From Thermus arciformis (GTDB lineage: Bacteria; Deinococcota; Deinococci; Deinococcales; Thermaceae): a stretch of DNA of 53,511 nt. The notes under the pieces are model-generated. The model searched no databases, was not told where the DNA came from, and saw nothing but the letters and a program-made list of their open reading frames with translations. Made by a program: the position numbers and the translations under genes. The stretch covers positions 1 to 53,511 of the forward strand of contig NZ_FNBC01000015.1 of assembly GCF_900102145.1 (NCBI RefSeq). The letters run 5' to 3'. Shown here piece after piece: positions 1 through 9,831 of the stretch; positions within the stretch are counted from its first letter, which is position 1; each line of letters begins with the position of its first letter.

Positions 1-172
1 GGAAGAAGGCGCGGAAGAGAAGGAGGGCCAGGTAAAGGGCGTGGCTGTAGCGCCAGGGGCGGCCCCGCTTGCCTTTGGGGGTGGGAGGGGCCACCTCCCG
101 GGCCAGGCGCAGGCAGTGTTCCAGGACCTCCTTGGGGCTTGCCTCCCTGCGAAGGAAGCCTCGCTTGCCCAT
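1..172 (-). CDS. Transposase N-terminus (partial, cut by window edge)
   Basis: Reading leftward from ATG at 172, the 57 visible codons start MGKRGFLRREASPKEVLEHC and continue with a basic GKRGRPWRYSHALYL segment followed by a hydrophobic helix (ALLLFRAFF). A Lys/Gly/Arg-rich GRPxxYS-x-ALYLALLL pattern is what I know from the N-terminal DNA-binding region of IS4/IS5-type DDE transposases. No catalytic residue is in view because the gene continues off the left edge. A short inverted repeat (CAGGA near 173 and TCCTG near 204) lies just upstream and could belong to the element end. The family assignment is inferred; that it is part of a mobile element is likely. Confidence 0.6.
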   Translation of the reverse strand, partial: MGKRGFLRREASPKEVLEHCLRLAREVAPPTPKGKRGRPWRYSHALYLALLLFRAFF

Positions 173-229
173 CAGGAGAGAGATATACACCCGTCCTCCT
201 GACCTTTGCAAGGCAAGCCCGCCTACCCC

Positions 230-258
230 TTGACGCCCTCCCGCAGCAAGGTTAGGAT
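230..258 (+). promoter_or_regulatory. Sigma-A type promoter for the lipoprotein operon
   Basis: TTGACG at 230-235, a 17-base spacer and TAGGAT at 253-258 form a near-consensus housekeeping promoter. The expected start near 265 gives a leader of about 90 bases to the lipoprotein start at 353, containing a short ORF with its own Shine-Dalgarno sequence. Confidence 0.75.
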
Positions 259-290
259 TGACCCCGGAAACTGCGAGAAGGAGGTGCCGT

Positions 291-356
291 ATGACCCACA
301 CCTATAGGCCTAGGCTCCGGTCGCAAAGGATCCCTTCCGTTGGGGGTGATTTATGA
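291..356 (+). CDS. 21-codon leader ORF upstream of and overlapping the lipoprotein gene
   Basis: ATG at 291 is preceded by a full AAGGAGGT ribosome-binding site at 278-285 with a five-base gap, better than the site of the following gene. The frame runs 21 codons (MTHTYRPRLR, ending SVGGDL) to TGA at 354-356, which overlaps the ATG of the lipoprotein gene as ATGA. The peptide is basic, with five arginines, and has no signal sequence. This looks like a translated leader that couples ribosomes into the lipoprotein gene. I recognise no family. It could be a fortuitous frame, but the strong SD, a promoter 33 bases upstream and the exact overlap argue for translation. Confidence 0.5.
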   Translation: MTHTYRPRLRSQRIPSVGGDL

Positions 357-2353
357 GAAAAGCGTTAGGGCTCGGGCTTTTACTGGGCGCTCTCCTCTTG
401 GCGGGCTGCAGTCAGGACACCGTCAAGCCCAGCGTCACCATCACCGCCCCCCAGAACGGCGCCACGGTCAACCAGGACACCCTCACCGTCCAAGGCACCG
501 CCCAGGACAACGTCCGCGTAAGCCGGGTCACCTACCAGCTCAACAACGGCCAGGAGCAAGAGGTCCCCATCACCCCGGGGACCTCCGTCAACTTCGCCTT
601 CACCCTCACCCTCCAACAGGGCCAAAACACCATCACCGTCCACGCCTACGACCCCTCCGGTAACAAGGGAAGCGCTAGCGTACAGGTCACCTACGATCCC
701 CAAGCCGTCCATACCCTTTCGGGCTACGTGGTGAGGGAGAACGCTGGCGGTCCTGTGGCCTCGAGCACCCTTAAGCTTTACCGGGGAGGTGCCCTCGTCG
801 CCACCACCACCACGGCGAGCAACGGCTCCTTCACCTTCACCAACCTGGCTCCCGGGACCTACCGCCTCGAGGCCCAAAAACCCGGGATGGCGGGGAGCCT
901 CGTGGAGGGCATCCGGGTCCCGGAGATGGCCTCCATCACCCTCATCCAGAAGCCCGCCTTTGACGCCACCGCCACCACCACCCCGCCCACCCTCCTCATC
1001 ACCCAAGACGGGAACACCCCGCTGGAAGGGGGAACCTTCACCAACGCCATCCCCTTCCGCGTCCAGGTGGACACCTCCAAGGACTACGTGCGCCCCATGC
1101 GCTACATCTACGTGGCCTTAGGCCGTACCCCAGGCTCGGCCTTCGTCACCAACTCCGCCACCTGGACGCGCCGCATCTTCACCGACACCGAGGACACCGG
1201 CAACCAGGCCCTGAGCGGGTCCAACGTGGCGGGCTTCGGCAGCGCCGCCGGGGAAACGGTCTACGTGGAAGTGGTAGCCTACGACTTCAACCAGAACCGA
1301 AGCCACTACATCCTCCCCGTGACCTTTGTCAACACAAGTGCTACCCAGGCCAATACCGTCCAACCTCCCACGGGCGTGGCCGCCACCGCCATCACCCTCA
1401 CCCAGGCCGTGGGCTTCTACGGCGTCAATGCCCCCGCCAAGATCCAGGTTCCCGTGGCCAAGGGCCAGGTGGGCGAGCTCACGCTGGACCCCATGGCCGT
1501 CCCCGAGGAGAGCAACCTCTACGTGGAGGTGCGTTGGTGCTATACCAACACCAACTCTTCCGCCCGCCCATTCGCCTTTGACGTTGAGCGCTCCACCGAC
1601 GGGGCCAACTGGACCCGGGTGGGCACCGTGGGCGGTGGGGCCAGCTCCAGCTGTCCCAGCAACCCCTTCAACCGCCCCTTCTACTTCCGCGACGCCTCTC
1701 CCGACCTCACCCCCGGCCAGACCTACTACTACCGGGTGGTGGCCCGGGGCGCGAACTCGGCCGAAAGCCAACCCAGCTCCACCACACCCCTCCCGCCCTT
1801 CTTCGCCCCCCTCCTCTCCCCCGCCGACGAGAGCGTGGGCGTGTCCAAAACCCCGGACTTCGTGATCGGCCATCCCCAGCTTGAGATCGGTGCCGACGGC
1901 GCCGCCTACAACCTGGTCCTCTGGGACATGCTGACCGGGGACAGCGTGGCCTGGCAGACGCTTGCGGGCTACAACCTCTACGTGGAGTTTGGCAACGAAG
2001 ATAACGGCATCCCCGCGGGAGAAGCCTTGGTCTATGGCTTCCATCCCGCCGCCAACAACCTCGTGATCTTCACCGACACCACCGACCCCAACAACCCCGA
2101 CCTCGTCCCCGTGGACGTGGCCCAAGGCCAGGTCGCCCTGCCCTACAACTTTGACGGCCTGGCCCAGCTTCCCGAGCTCCAAGCCCTCCGCACCTACGCC
2201 TGGCAGCTTTACGTGAGCTACGCCTACAAGTACAACCCCGGAGAAAACTACCGCATCTCGGCCTACAGCATCCAGACCTGGCCCAGCTCCACCACCTTCA
2301 TCCGCATCAGCCGCCCGGGGACCCAGGTCTTTGATTTCACCACCGGTGAGTAA
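353..2353 (+). CDS. Cell-surface lipoprotein with Ig-like, carboxypeptidase-regulatory-like and Fn3-like domains
   Basis: A 666-residue lipoprotein. Residues 1-19 form a signal peptide ending in lipobox LLAGC (Cys19), so it should be acylated and membrane-anchored. Residues about 27-115 read as an Ig-like beta domain (PSVTITAPQNGATVNQDT). Residues about 122-195 match the carboxypeptidase regulatory-like fold (LSGYVVRENAGGPVASST, then NGSFTFTNLAPGTYRLEA). Residues about 390-480 look fibronectin-like (YYYRVVARGANSAESQPSS). No catalytic motif is visible. ATG at 353 has GGGGGTGA upstream and overlaps the leader ORF. The subtilase lipoprotein follows nine bases later, so the two are probably co-transcribed. 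Role inferred: cell-envelope binding or structural protein, perhaps working with or cut by the protease. Confidence 0.75.
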   Translation: MRKALGLGLLLGALLLAGCSQDTVKPSVTITAPQNGATVNQDTLTVQGTAQDNVRVSRVTYQLNNGQEQEVPITPGTSVNFAFTLTLQQGQNTITVHAYDPSGNKGSASVQVTYDPQAVHTLSGYVVRENAGGPVASSTLKLYRGGALVATTTTASNGSFTFTNLAPGTYRLEAQKPGMAGSLVEGIRVPEMASITLIQKPAFDATATTTPPTLLITQDGNTPLEGGTFTNAIPFRVQVDTSKDYVRPMRYIYVALGRTPGSAFVTNSATWTRRIFTDTEDTGNQALSGSNVAGFGSAAGETVYVEVVAYDFNQNRSHYILPVTFVNTSATQANTVQPPTGVAATAITLTQAVGFYGVNAPAKIQVPVAKGQVGELTLDPMAVPEESNLYVEVRWCYTNTNSSARPFAFDVERSTDGANWTRVGTVGGGASSSCPSNPFNRPFYFRDASPDLTPGQTYYYRVVARGANSAESQPSSTTPLPPFFAPLLSPADESVGVSKTPDFVIGHPQLEIGADGAAYNLVLWDMLTGDSVAWQTLAGYNLYVEFGNEDNGIPAGEALVYGFHPAANNLVIFTDTTDPNNPDLVPVDVAQGQVALPYNFDGLAQLPELQALRTYAWQLYVSYAYKYNPGENYRISAYSIQTWPSSTTFIRISRPGTQVFDFTTGE

Positions 2354-2362
2354 GGAGGCAGC

Positions 2363-4432
2363 ATGAAGAAGCCCTTGATCCTCTCCGCCCTTGCGCTGGC
2401 CGTCCTGCTCTCGGCCTGCTCCCAGGCTCCGAGGCCGACGAACACCTCCCCGACGCCCGGCCTCGTGACCACCTCCGAGGGCGTGCGCCACTACCAGGGG
2501 CAGGTGGTGGTGGGCTATGAAGACGAGCCCGGCCTTCAGGAGGCCATCCGTAAGCTTAGGGCCAAGGAGGTCGCCCGCATCCCCGAGCTGAAGGCTGCCC
2601 TCCTCGAGGTGCCCGGGGACGCCGTCAAGGCAAGCCGCGCCCTGAAGGGCCTCCCTGGCCTCCGCTACGCCGAGCCCCACCTGGCCCAGGTGACCCCACC
2701 CAAGGACGACCCCGTGGAGCTCCCCAGGGGCCGGGAAAGCAGCCTCATTCCCTTGGGCAACCCCAGCGACCAAATCCTGGACGAGCTGCCCCAGTACGCC
2801 CTGGACCCCCGCCACCTCGCCGCCAAGGCGGCCTGGGACAGGGGATTTGAGGGTGAGGGGGTGGTGGTGGCCATCATTGACGATCCCGCGGACGTAACCC
2901 ACCCCGACCTCGCCCCCAACTGGGCGGGGAAGGCCTATGACCCGGTCACCGACACCACCTACACCAGCGCCAGCGGCTGGTTGAGCTTTATCCAGAACCT
3001 CAACGCCCCGGCCGACCTCTACCACGGCACCTACGTGGCCTCCACGGTGAGCGCTCCTAGGGACGGCCAAGGCATCGCCGGGCTTGCCCCCAAGACCAAG
3101 TTCCTCCCCGTGGCCATCTTCCAGCCCGACTATGTGGGGGATTTCTACGTGGCCCGGGGCATCGTCTGGGCCGTGAACAACGGGGCCCAGGTGCTCAACA
3201 ACTCCTGGGGCGGCCTCGGCTACGGCCACCTGGTCAAGGAGGCCTTTGACTACGCCTTGGCCAACGGCGTGGCAGTGGTGGCGAGCGCCGGAAACTCCTC
3301 CAAAGACGAGGTGCGCACCCCCGCGGGCTATCCTGGGATCATCGCCTCGGCCGCCGCCGACGGCAACCGCAACAAGACGGACTTCTCCACCTACGGGAGG
3401 CACATCTCCAGCGCCGCCCCTGGCCTGGACGTCCTCCTGGCCAACCCCACGTGGCTTGGAGGCGGCTATGGCCTCATCTCCGGGACTTCCTTCTCTGGCC
3501 CCTACACGGCCGCGGCGGCCGCCCTGGTGAAAGCCACCTGCCCCGGCGCCACCCCTTACCAGGTGCGCCGTGCCCTGGAGACCACCACCTGGGAGGAAAG
3601 CTTCAGCCGGGAGAAAGGGTGGGGGCACCTGAACGCCGACAAGCTCTCCCAGCTCCTCGCCCAAGGGTGCACCGCCCTCCCCGCCAAGGGCTCGGTGGTG
3701 CGGATCAAAGTGGAGTACTTCAACGAACGGGGCACCTTCCCCGGTCTTCTCGCCGACGTGATCCTGCGGGGAAAGGGCCTAAAGCCAGGGGATCCCAGCG
3801 ACCCCACCCCCGTTTACTGGGCCCGCACGGACCAAAACGGCGAGGCCTGGTTCTATGAGATCGCCCCGGGCGAGTACGACATCTACGTGGCCGGGGCGGA
3901 CCTGGCCCTCACGGGCGGACTTCCCGAGGAGCGGGGCACCTTCGTGGGCACCCTGGTGGCCACCCCGGGCTCTAGCGCCTTCAGCCCCGACTCCAGGCTC
4001 GTCCGCCTCAACGCCAGCGAGGTCAACCTAAACCCCACCGATCCTTACGAACCCAACGACACCCTTTCTCAGGCCAAGCCCATCGCCTACGGCCAGACCA
4101 CCCAGCTGGCCTACATCTACGGCCAGCCCCAGGACTACGACTACTTCCAGTTCACGGGAAGCGCTGGGGACACGATCAAGGCCCGCGTCTACGCCCGCTC
4201 CAGCATCGGGGGTACTTTGGACTCCTACCTCTACCTCCTGGACGCCAACGGGCAGGTCATCGCCGAGAACGATGACGTTGTTGCCGGCCAAATCACCGAC
4301 TCGGAAATCACCCTTACCCTGCCCCAGAGCGGCACTTACTACCTGGTGGTGACCAGCTACACCATCGCCAACGGCGGGAGCGACGACAGCCCCTTCAACA
4401 AGTACCGCCTCGAGCTCCAGAAGACCAACTAA
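2363..4432 (+). CDS. S8 subtilisin-like serine protease, lipoprotein, with C-terminal PPC domain
   Basis: A 689-residue protein with signal peptide and lipobox LLSAC (Cys19). Residues about 40-110 resemble an inhibitor-I9-like propeptide (GQVVVGYEDEP through LPGLRYAEPHLAQV). The catalytic domain spans about 145-430 with the triad Asp173 (VVVAIIDD), His221 (LYHGTYVAS) and Ser376 (SGTSFSGP), plus the oxyanion Asn311 (ASAGNSS). A beta region follows, then from about 560 a pre-peptidase C-terminal domain (DPYEPNDTLSQAKPI, DYDYFQFTGSAGDTI). All key residues are present, so it should be active outside the cytoplasmic membrane. Start ATG 2363 has AAGGAGG just upstream, nine bases after the preceding lipoprotein gene. 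Both mature proteins begin Cys-Ser-Gln, which suggests shared sorting. Confidence 0.9.
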   Translation: MKKPLILSALALAVLLSACSQAPRPTNTSPTPGLVTTSEGVRHYQGQVVVGYEDEPGLQEAIRKLRAKEVARIPELKAALLEVPGDAVKASRALKGLPGLRYAEPHLAQVTPPKDDPVELPRGRESSLIPLGNPSDQILDELPQYALDPRHLAAKAAWDRGFEGEGVVVAIIDDPADVTHPDLAPNWAGKAYDPVTDTTYTSASGWLSFIQNLNAPADLYHGTYVASTVSAPRDGQGIAGLAPKTKFLPVAIFQPDYVGDFYVARGIVWAVNNGAQVLNNSWGGLGYGHLVKEAFDYALANGVAVVASAGNSSKDEVRTPAGYPGIIASAAADGNRNKTDFSTYGRHISSAAPGLDVLLANPTWLGGGYGLISGTSFSGPYTAAAAALVKATCPGATPYQVRRALETTTWEESFSREKGWGHLNADKLSQLLAQGCTALPAKGSVVRIKVEYFNERGTFPGLLADVILRGKGLKPGDPSDPTPVYWARTDQNGEAWFYEIAPGEYDIYVAGADLALTGGLPEERGTFVGTLVATPGSSAFSPDSRLVRLNASEVNLNPTDPYEPNDTLSQAKPIAYGQTTQLAYIYGQPQDYDYFQFTGSAGDTIKARVYARSSIGGTLDSYLYLLDANGQVIAENDDVVAGQITDSEITLTLPQSGTYYLVVTSYTIANGGSDDSPFNKYRLELQKTN

Positions 4433-4445
4433 GGTCCGTTAGCAC

Positions 4446-4473
4446 CCACCCCCCGGGCTTCCCCGGGGGGTGG
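4446..4473. terminator. Strong hairpin between convergent genes (probable bidirectional terminator)
   Basis: A perfect 12-bp stem (CCACCCCCCGGG at 4446-4457 pairing with 4462-4473) with the four-base loop CTTC lies 13 bases after the protease stop and 11 bases before the stop of lpd on the other strand. T-tracts are weak, as is common in very GC-rich genomes. Position and stem strength support termination from both sides. Confidence 0.75.
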
Positions 4474-4484
4474 TCAAGTTTCGC

Positions 4485-5852
4485 CTACAGGTGGATCGGC
4501 CTCTCCCACGCCGCCAAGGCCGCCTCCTTGAGGACCTCGGAGAGGGAGGGGTGGGCGTGGGGGGCGCGGCCCAGGTCCTCGGCGCTCGCCTTGAAGAAGA
4601 TGGCCAAGGCCGCCTCGGCCAGGACGTCCCCCACCCGGGCCCCGATCCCGTGGACCCCGAGGATCCGGTCCGTCTTGGCGTGGGCGAGGACCTTGATGAA
4701 CCCCTCCGTCTCCCCCATGGCCCGGGCGCGGCCCGAAGCGGAGTAGGGGAACTTCCCCACCTTGTAGGGGATGCCCTGCGCCTTCAGCTCTTCCTCGGTG
4801 TAGCCTATGGCGGCGATCTCGGGGTGGGTGTAGACCACGCTGGGGATGGCCTGGTAGTCCACGTGGCCGAAGCCCCGCGCCATGTGCTCCACGGCGGCGA
4901 TTCCCTCCTCGCTCGCCTTGTGGGCGAGCATGGGCCCCCGCACCACGTCCCCGATGGCGTAGATGTGGGGGACGCGGGTCCTCAGGTGCTCGTCCACGGG
5001 GATGCGGCCCTTCTCGTCCGTGGCAAGCCCGGCGTTCTCCAAGGCAAGGCCTTCAGTGTAGGGCCTCCGGCCCACGGCCACGAGGACCCGGTCCGCCTCC
5101 AGGACCTCGCCCCCCTCAAGCTCCACCCGGGCCCCCTCGGCCTCGGGCACCACGGCGGTGACCCGCACCCCGGTGCGGATCGTGAGGCCCTGCTTCTTGA
5201 AGACCCTCTCCGCCGCCCGGGAGACCTCGAGGTCCATGGTGGGGAGGATCCGGTCCAGGTACTCCAGGACGAGGACCTCCGCCCCCAGGCGGTGCCAGAC
5301 CACCCCGAGCTCCAGCCCGATCACCCCGCCCCCCACCACGATGAGCCTCTTTGGCACCTCGGGGAAGGCAAGGGCCTCGGTGGAGGTCACCACCCGCTCG
5401 TGGTCCACCTGGGCCCAAGGGGGGATGAGGGGGGCGCTTCCCGTGGCGATGAGGATGTAGCGGGCCTCCAGCTCCTCCCCCGTCTCCTCCACCAGGACCT
5501 TACGCTCGGAGAGGAAGCGGGCCGTGCCCGGGTAGCGGGCGATGCCGTTCTTCTTGAAGAGGAACTCCACCCCTTGGGTGTTGGCCTGGACCACCTTGTC
5601 CTTGTGGGCCATGAGGGCGGGAAGGTCGGGCTCCACCCCCTTCACCTTGGCCCCGAGGAGGCCCTTCTTCGCCTCGTAGATGCGCTCCGTGGTCTCCAGG
5701 AGGGCCTTGGAGGGGATGCACCCCACCCGGAGGCAGGTCCCCCCTAGGGCCTTCTCCTTCTCCACCACCCCCACCTTCATCCCGAGCTGGGCTGCCCGGA
5801 TGGCGGCCACGTACCCCCCGGGCCCGGCGCCGATCACCAGGAGGTCGTACAC
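4485..5852 (-). CDS. lpd: Dihydrolipoyl dehydrogenase (E3) of the 2-oxoglutarate dehydrogenase operon
   Basis: E3 flavoprotein that reoxidises the dihydrolipoyl arm of E2 and passes electrons via FAD to NAD+. FAD-binding GxGxxG lies at residues 8-13 (GAGPGG). The redox disulfide is Cys40/Cys45 in GGTCLRVGCIPSK. The NAD-binding GGGVIGLELG lies mid-protein and the catalytic His region near the C-terminus reads HAHPSLSE. I chose GTG at 5852 (455 residues), not the longer open frame: GGAGGT sits at a proper distance, the product begins MYDLLVIGAG as in family members, and the start lies one base after the sucB stop. It is last in sucA-sucB-lpd. A second, clearly different E3 lies at 30229-31614. 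Confidence 0.95.
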   Translation of the reverse strand: MYDLLVIGAGPGGYVAAIRAAQLGMKVGVVEKEKALGGTCLRVGCIPSKALLETTERIYEAKKGLLGAKVKGVEPDLPALMAHKDKVVQANTQGVEFLFKKNGIARYPGTARFLSERKVLVEETGEELEARYILIATGSAPLIPPWAQVDHERVVTSTEALAFPEVPKRLIVVGGGVIGLELGVVWHRLGAEVLVLEYLDRILPTMDLEVSRAAERVFKKQGLTIRTGVRVTAVVPEAEGARVELEGGEVLEADRVLVAVGRRPYTEGLALENAGLATDEKGRIPVDEHLRTRVPHIYAIGDVVRGPMLAHKASEEGIAAVEHMARGFGHVDYQAIPSVVYTHPEIAAIGYTEEELKAQGIPYKVGKFPYSASGRARAMGETEGFIKVLAHAKTDRILGVHGIGARVGDVLAEAALAIFFKASAEDLGRAPHAHPSLSEVLKEAALAAWERPIHL

Positions 5853-5853
5853 G

Positions 5854-7056
<1,203 letters not shown>

Positions 7057-7066
7057 GGCTACCTCC

Positions 7067-9748
7067 TTACCTGAACGCTTCCTCCAGAAGCTCCTCCTGC
7101 TCCAGCCTGTGGACCTTGGAGGAGCCCACGGCGGGGCTCGGGGACTCGGGCCGGGCCACCACGGAGAAGGGGTGGCCGTAGATCTCCCCGCAGAAGCGGG
7201 CGGAGAGGTACCACCAGGCTCCCTGGTTCACCGGCTCCTCCTGCACAAAGACCACGGGGACCTTCTTGGGGTAGAAGCCGAGGGCCTCCTGAAGCTCGGC
7301 CTCGGGGAAGGGGTAGAGGAGCTCCAGCCTCAGGATGGCCACGTCCTCCGCCTGAAGCTCCCTGCGCTTCTGCAGGAGGTCGTAGTAGACCTTGCCCGAG
7401 GTGAGGAGGACCTTCCGCGCCCCCTTGACCCTTTCGGGGATCACCTTCTGGAAGCGCCCTTCCGCGAGCTCCTCCAGGGCGGAGACCACCTCGGGGTGGC
7501 GGAGGAGGCTCTTGGGGGTCATGACCACGAGGGGCTTGCGGATGGGGCGCTTCACCTGGCGGCGGAGGAGGTGGAAGAACTGGGCGGGGGTGGTGGGGTA
7601 GGCCACCTGGAGGTTGTCCTTGGCCCCAAGCTGCAAGAAGCGCTCCAGCCTCGCCGAGGAGTGCTCGGGGCCTTGGCCCTCGAGCCCATGGGGCAGGAGG
7701 AGGACGAGGCCCGAGAGGCGGTTCCACTTGGCCTCGGCGCTCGCCAGGAACTGGTCTATGTAGACCTGGGCCACGTTGACGAAGTCCCCGAACTGGGCCT
7801 CCCAGAGGACGAGGCCCTCGGGGTAGTCCAGGCTGTAGCCGTACTCAAACCCCAAGACCCCGGCCTCGGAAAGGGGGGAGTTGTAGATCTCCACCTCCGC
7901 CTGGCCCTCGGCCAGGTGCTGGAGGGGGATGTAGGGTTCTCCCGTCTCGTAGTCGTAGAGGGCGGCGTGGCGCTGGGTGAAGGTGCCCCTTAGGGCGTCT
8001 TGGCCCGTGAGGCGCACCCTATGCCCCTCCACGGCCAGGGTGGCGAAGGCCAGGGCCTCGGCGGTGGCCCAGTCCACGGGGCGCTTCTCCTCGGCCATCT
8101 CCAGGCGGGCCTCGAGGAAGCGCTTGAGCTTGGGGTGCACCCGGAAGCCCTCCGGCACGGAGCCAAGCCGCACCAGGAGGTTCTTCAGGCCCTCCTTGGG
8201 GAAGGCGGTGTCCGCCTCGGGCACCAGGCGGTCGGGCCCGCCCACGTAGCCCTGCCAGATCCCGGAAAGCCCGTGGGGGACCACGGGGCCAGGCTCGCCC
8301 TTGACCCGGGCGAACTCGCTTTCCAGCCGCCCCAGGTAGGCCTCCTGCCAGGCTTTGAGCTCTTCCTCAGAGACCAGGCCCTCGGCCTTCAGCCTCTCGG
8401 CGTAGACCCGCCAGGGAGCGGGCTTCTTGGCGATGAGGGCGTACATGGGGGCCTGGGTGAAGGTGGGCTCGTCCGTCTCGTTGTGCCCCCGGCGGCGGTA
8501 GCCCACGAGGTCAAGGACCACGTCCTTCCCGTAGCGCTGGCGGTAGGCGAGGGCCAGGCGGAGGGCAAACCAGAGCTCGTCCAGGGCCTCGGCGTTCACG
8601 TGGAAGACGGGGGCCCCCACCATCTTGGCGATGTCCGTGGGGTAGCGGCAGGAGGTGTACTCCGAAGGCAGGGTGGTGAAGCCCAGCTGGTTGTTGGCCA
8701 CCACGTGGAAGGTGCCCCCCACCCTATAGCCCGGAAGCCCGGAGAGGTTCAGGGTCTCTTGGACGATGCCCTCGCCGATGAAGGCCGAGTCCCCATGGAC
8801 CAGGATGGCGAGGCCCCGCTTCCTCTCCCGGTCGCCGAAGCGGTCCTGCTTGGCCCGAAGCCTCCCCAGGGTCACGGGGTTCACGAACTCCAGGTGGCTC
8901 GGGTTGAAGTTCAAGGAGACGTGCACCGGGCCAAAGGGGGTCTCCTGGTCGCTGGAGAAGCCCAGGTGGTACTTCACGTCCCCCGAGTACCCCTCGGGGA
9001 AGATCTCCTCAAACTCCCGGAAGATGCGCTCAAAGGGCTTGCCCACCACGTGGGCCAAGACGTTGAGCCGCCCCCTATGGGCCATGCCCAGGACCACCTC
9101 CCGCACCCCCTGCCTCCCGGCCTCGAGGATGGCCTCCTGGAGGAGGGGGATGAGGCTTTCCAGGCCCTCGGCGCTGAAGGTCTTGGCCCCCAGGTACTTC
9201 CGCTGCAGGAACTCCTCAAAGAGGCTCGCCTCCAGAAGGCCCTTTAGGAGCCGCCGCCGGGTCTCGGGGTCGGGCCTGGGCCAAGGGGCCTCCACCTGGG
9301 CGAGGAGCCAGTCCCTCTCCTCGGGCTCCAGGTGGGCGAGCTCCCACCCCACCGGGCCCAGGTAGGTGGCCTCGAGGCGCTCAAGGAGGGCCCCCAAGGT
9401 AGGCGCGCCGAAGAGGGGGGGAAGGGGCCTCCCCAGGTCCTCGCGGGAGAGGCCGTGGGCCTCGAGGGAAAGCGCCCTGGGCCTCGGCCGTTCCCGGCCC
9501 AGGGGGTCTATCCGGGCCGCGAGGTGCCCGAGCTCCCGGTAGGCCTGGCGCAAGGCCTCCACCTTGAGGAGGAAGCCCAGGTCCAAGGCCTCGCCCGGGA
9601 GGGGAGCGGCCTGGCGTTCTCGTCGGCCGTCCTCCAGGGTGAGGGCGGAGAAGTAGCGCCGCCACTCCTCCGGCAGGGAAAAGGGGTCCTCCAGGTACGC
9701 CCGGTAGAGGGCCTCCAGGTAGCCTTGGCTTTCCAGCGTGAGCTCCAT
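7067..9748 (-). CDS. sucA: 2-oxoglutarate dehydrogenase E1 component
   Basis: An 893-residue thiamine-diphosphate decarboxylase of the TCA cycle. The N-terminus ([24 protein letters not shown]) is the typical OGDH E1 tail that contacts E2. The ThDP-binding core includes [33 protein letters not shown] and NNQLGFTT. The C-terminal transketolase-like part includes [21 protein letters not shown] and [20 protein letters not shown]. Length is close to the family norm of about 930. ATG 9748 has GGAGGCGAGG upstream. It is first in the operon; the divergent region at 9749-9831 holds the promoter and two palindromes. Confidence 0.95.
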   Translation of the reverse strand: MELTLESQGYLEALYRAYLEDPFSLPEEWRRYFSALTLEDGRRERQAAPLPGEALDLGFLLKVEALRQAYRELGHLAARIDPLGRERPRPRALSLEAHGLSREDLGRPLPPLFGAPTLGALLERLEATYLGPVGWELAHLEPEERDWLLAQVEAPWPRPDPETRRRLLKGLLEASLFEEFLQRKYLGAKTFSAEGLESLIPLLQEAILEAGRQGVREVVLGMAHRGRLNVLAHVVGKPFERIFREFEEIFPEGYSGDVKYHLGFSSDQETPFGPVHVSLNFNPSHLEFVNPVTLGRLRAKQDRFGDRERKRGLAILVHGDSAFIGEGIVQETLNLSGLPGYRVGGTFHVVANNQLGFTTLPSEYTSCRYPTDIAKMVGAPVFHVNAEALDELWFALRLALAYRQRYGKDVVLDLVGYRRRGHNETDEPTFTQAPMYALIAKKPAPWRVYAERLKAEGLVSEEELKAWQEAYLGRLESEFARVKGEPGPVVPHGLSGIWQGYVGGPDRLVPEADTAFPKEGLKNLLVRLGSVPEGFRVHPKLKRFLEARLEMAEEKRPVDWATAEALAFATLAVEGHRVRLTGQDALRGTFTQRHAALYDYETGEPYIPLQHLAEGQAEVEIYNSPLSEAGVLGFEYGYSLDYPEGLVLWEAQFGDFVNVAQVYIDQFLASAEAKWNRLSGLVLLLPHGLEGQGPEHSSARLERFLQLGAKDNLQVAYPTTPAQFFHLLRRQVKRPIRKPLVVMTPKSLLRHPEVVSALEELAEGRFQKVIPERVKGARKVLLTSGKVYYDLLQKRRELQAEDVAILRLELLYPFPEAELQEALGFYPKKVPVVFVQEEPVNQGAWWYLSARFCGEIYGHPFSVVARPESPSPAVGSSKVHRLEQEELLEEAFR

Positions 9749-9763
9749 GCCTCGCCTCCAAGG

Positions 9764-9825
9764 GGGGTATACCCCTCCATCTACCCTACACCAAAAACCG
9801 GTGTAGGTGCGCCGCCCTTTACAAT
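9764..9825. promoter_or_regulatory. Divergent sucA / paaG-like promoter region with two inverted repeats
   Basis: Two palindromes lie in the 83-base gap. GGGGTATACCCC at 9764-9775 contains a TATACC -10-like core for sucA on minus. An 8-bp inverted repeat (CCTACACC at 9785-9792, GGTGTAGG at 9800-9807) lies upstream of TACAAT at 9820-9825, which is six bases from the ATG at 9832. The second repeat covers the place where the -35 of the rightward promoter should be, and no -35 match is visible there, so a dimeric regulator site is plausible. The regulator is unknown. Confidence 0.5.
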
Positions 9826-9831
9826 GGGGCC

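Noticed and set aside
1118-3664. An 848-codon open frame on minus opposite the two lipoprotein genes
   Set aside because: The lipoproteins on plus have signal peptides, domains and catalytic residues; the opposite frame is a Gly/Val/His-rich antisense shadow typical of high-GC DNA.
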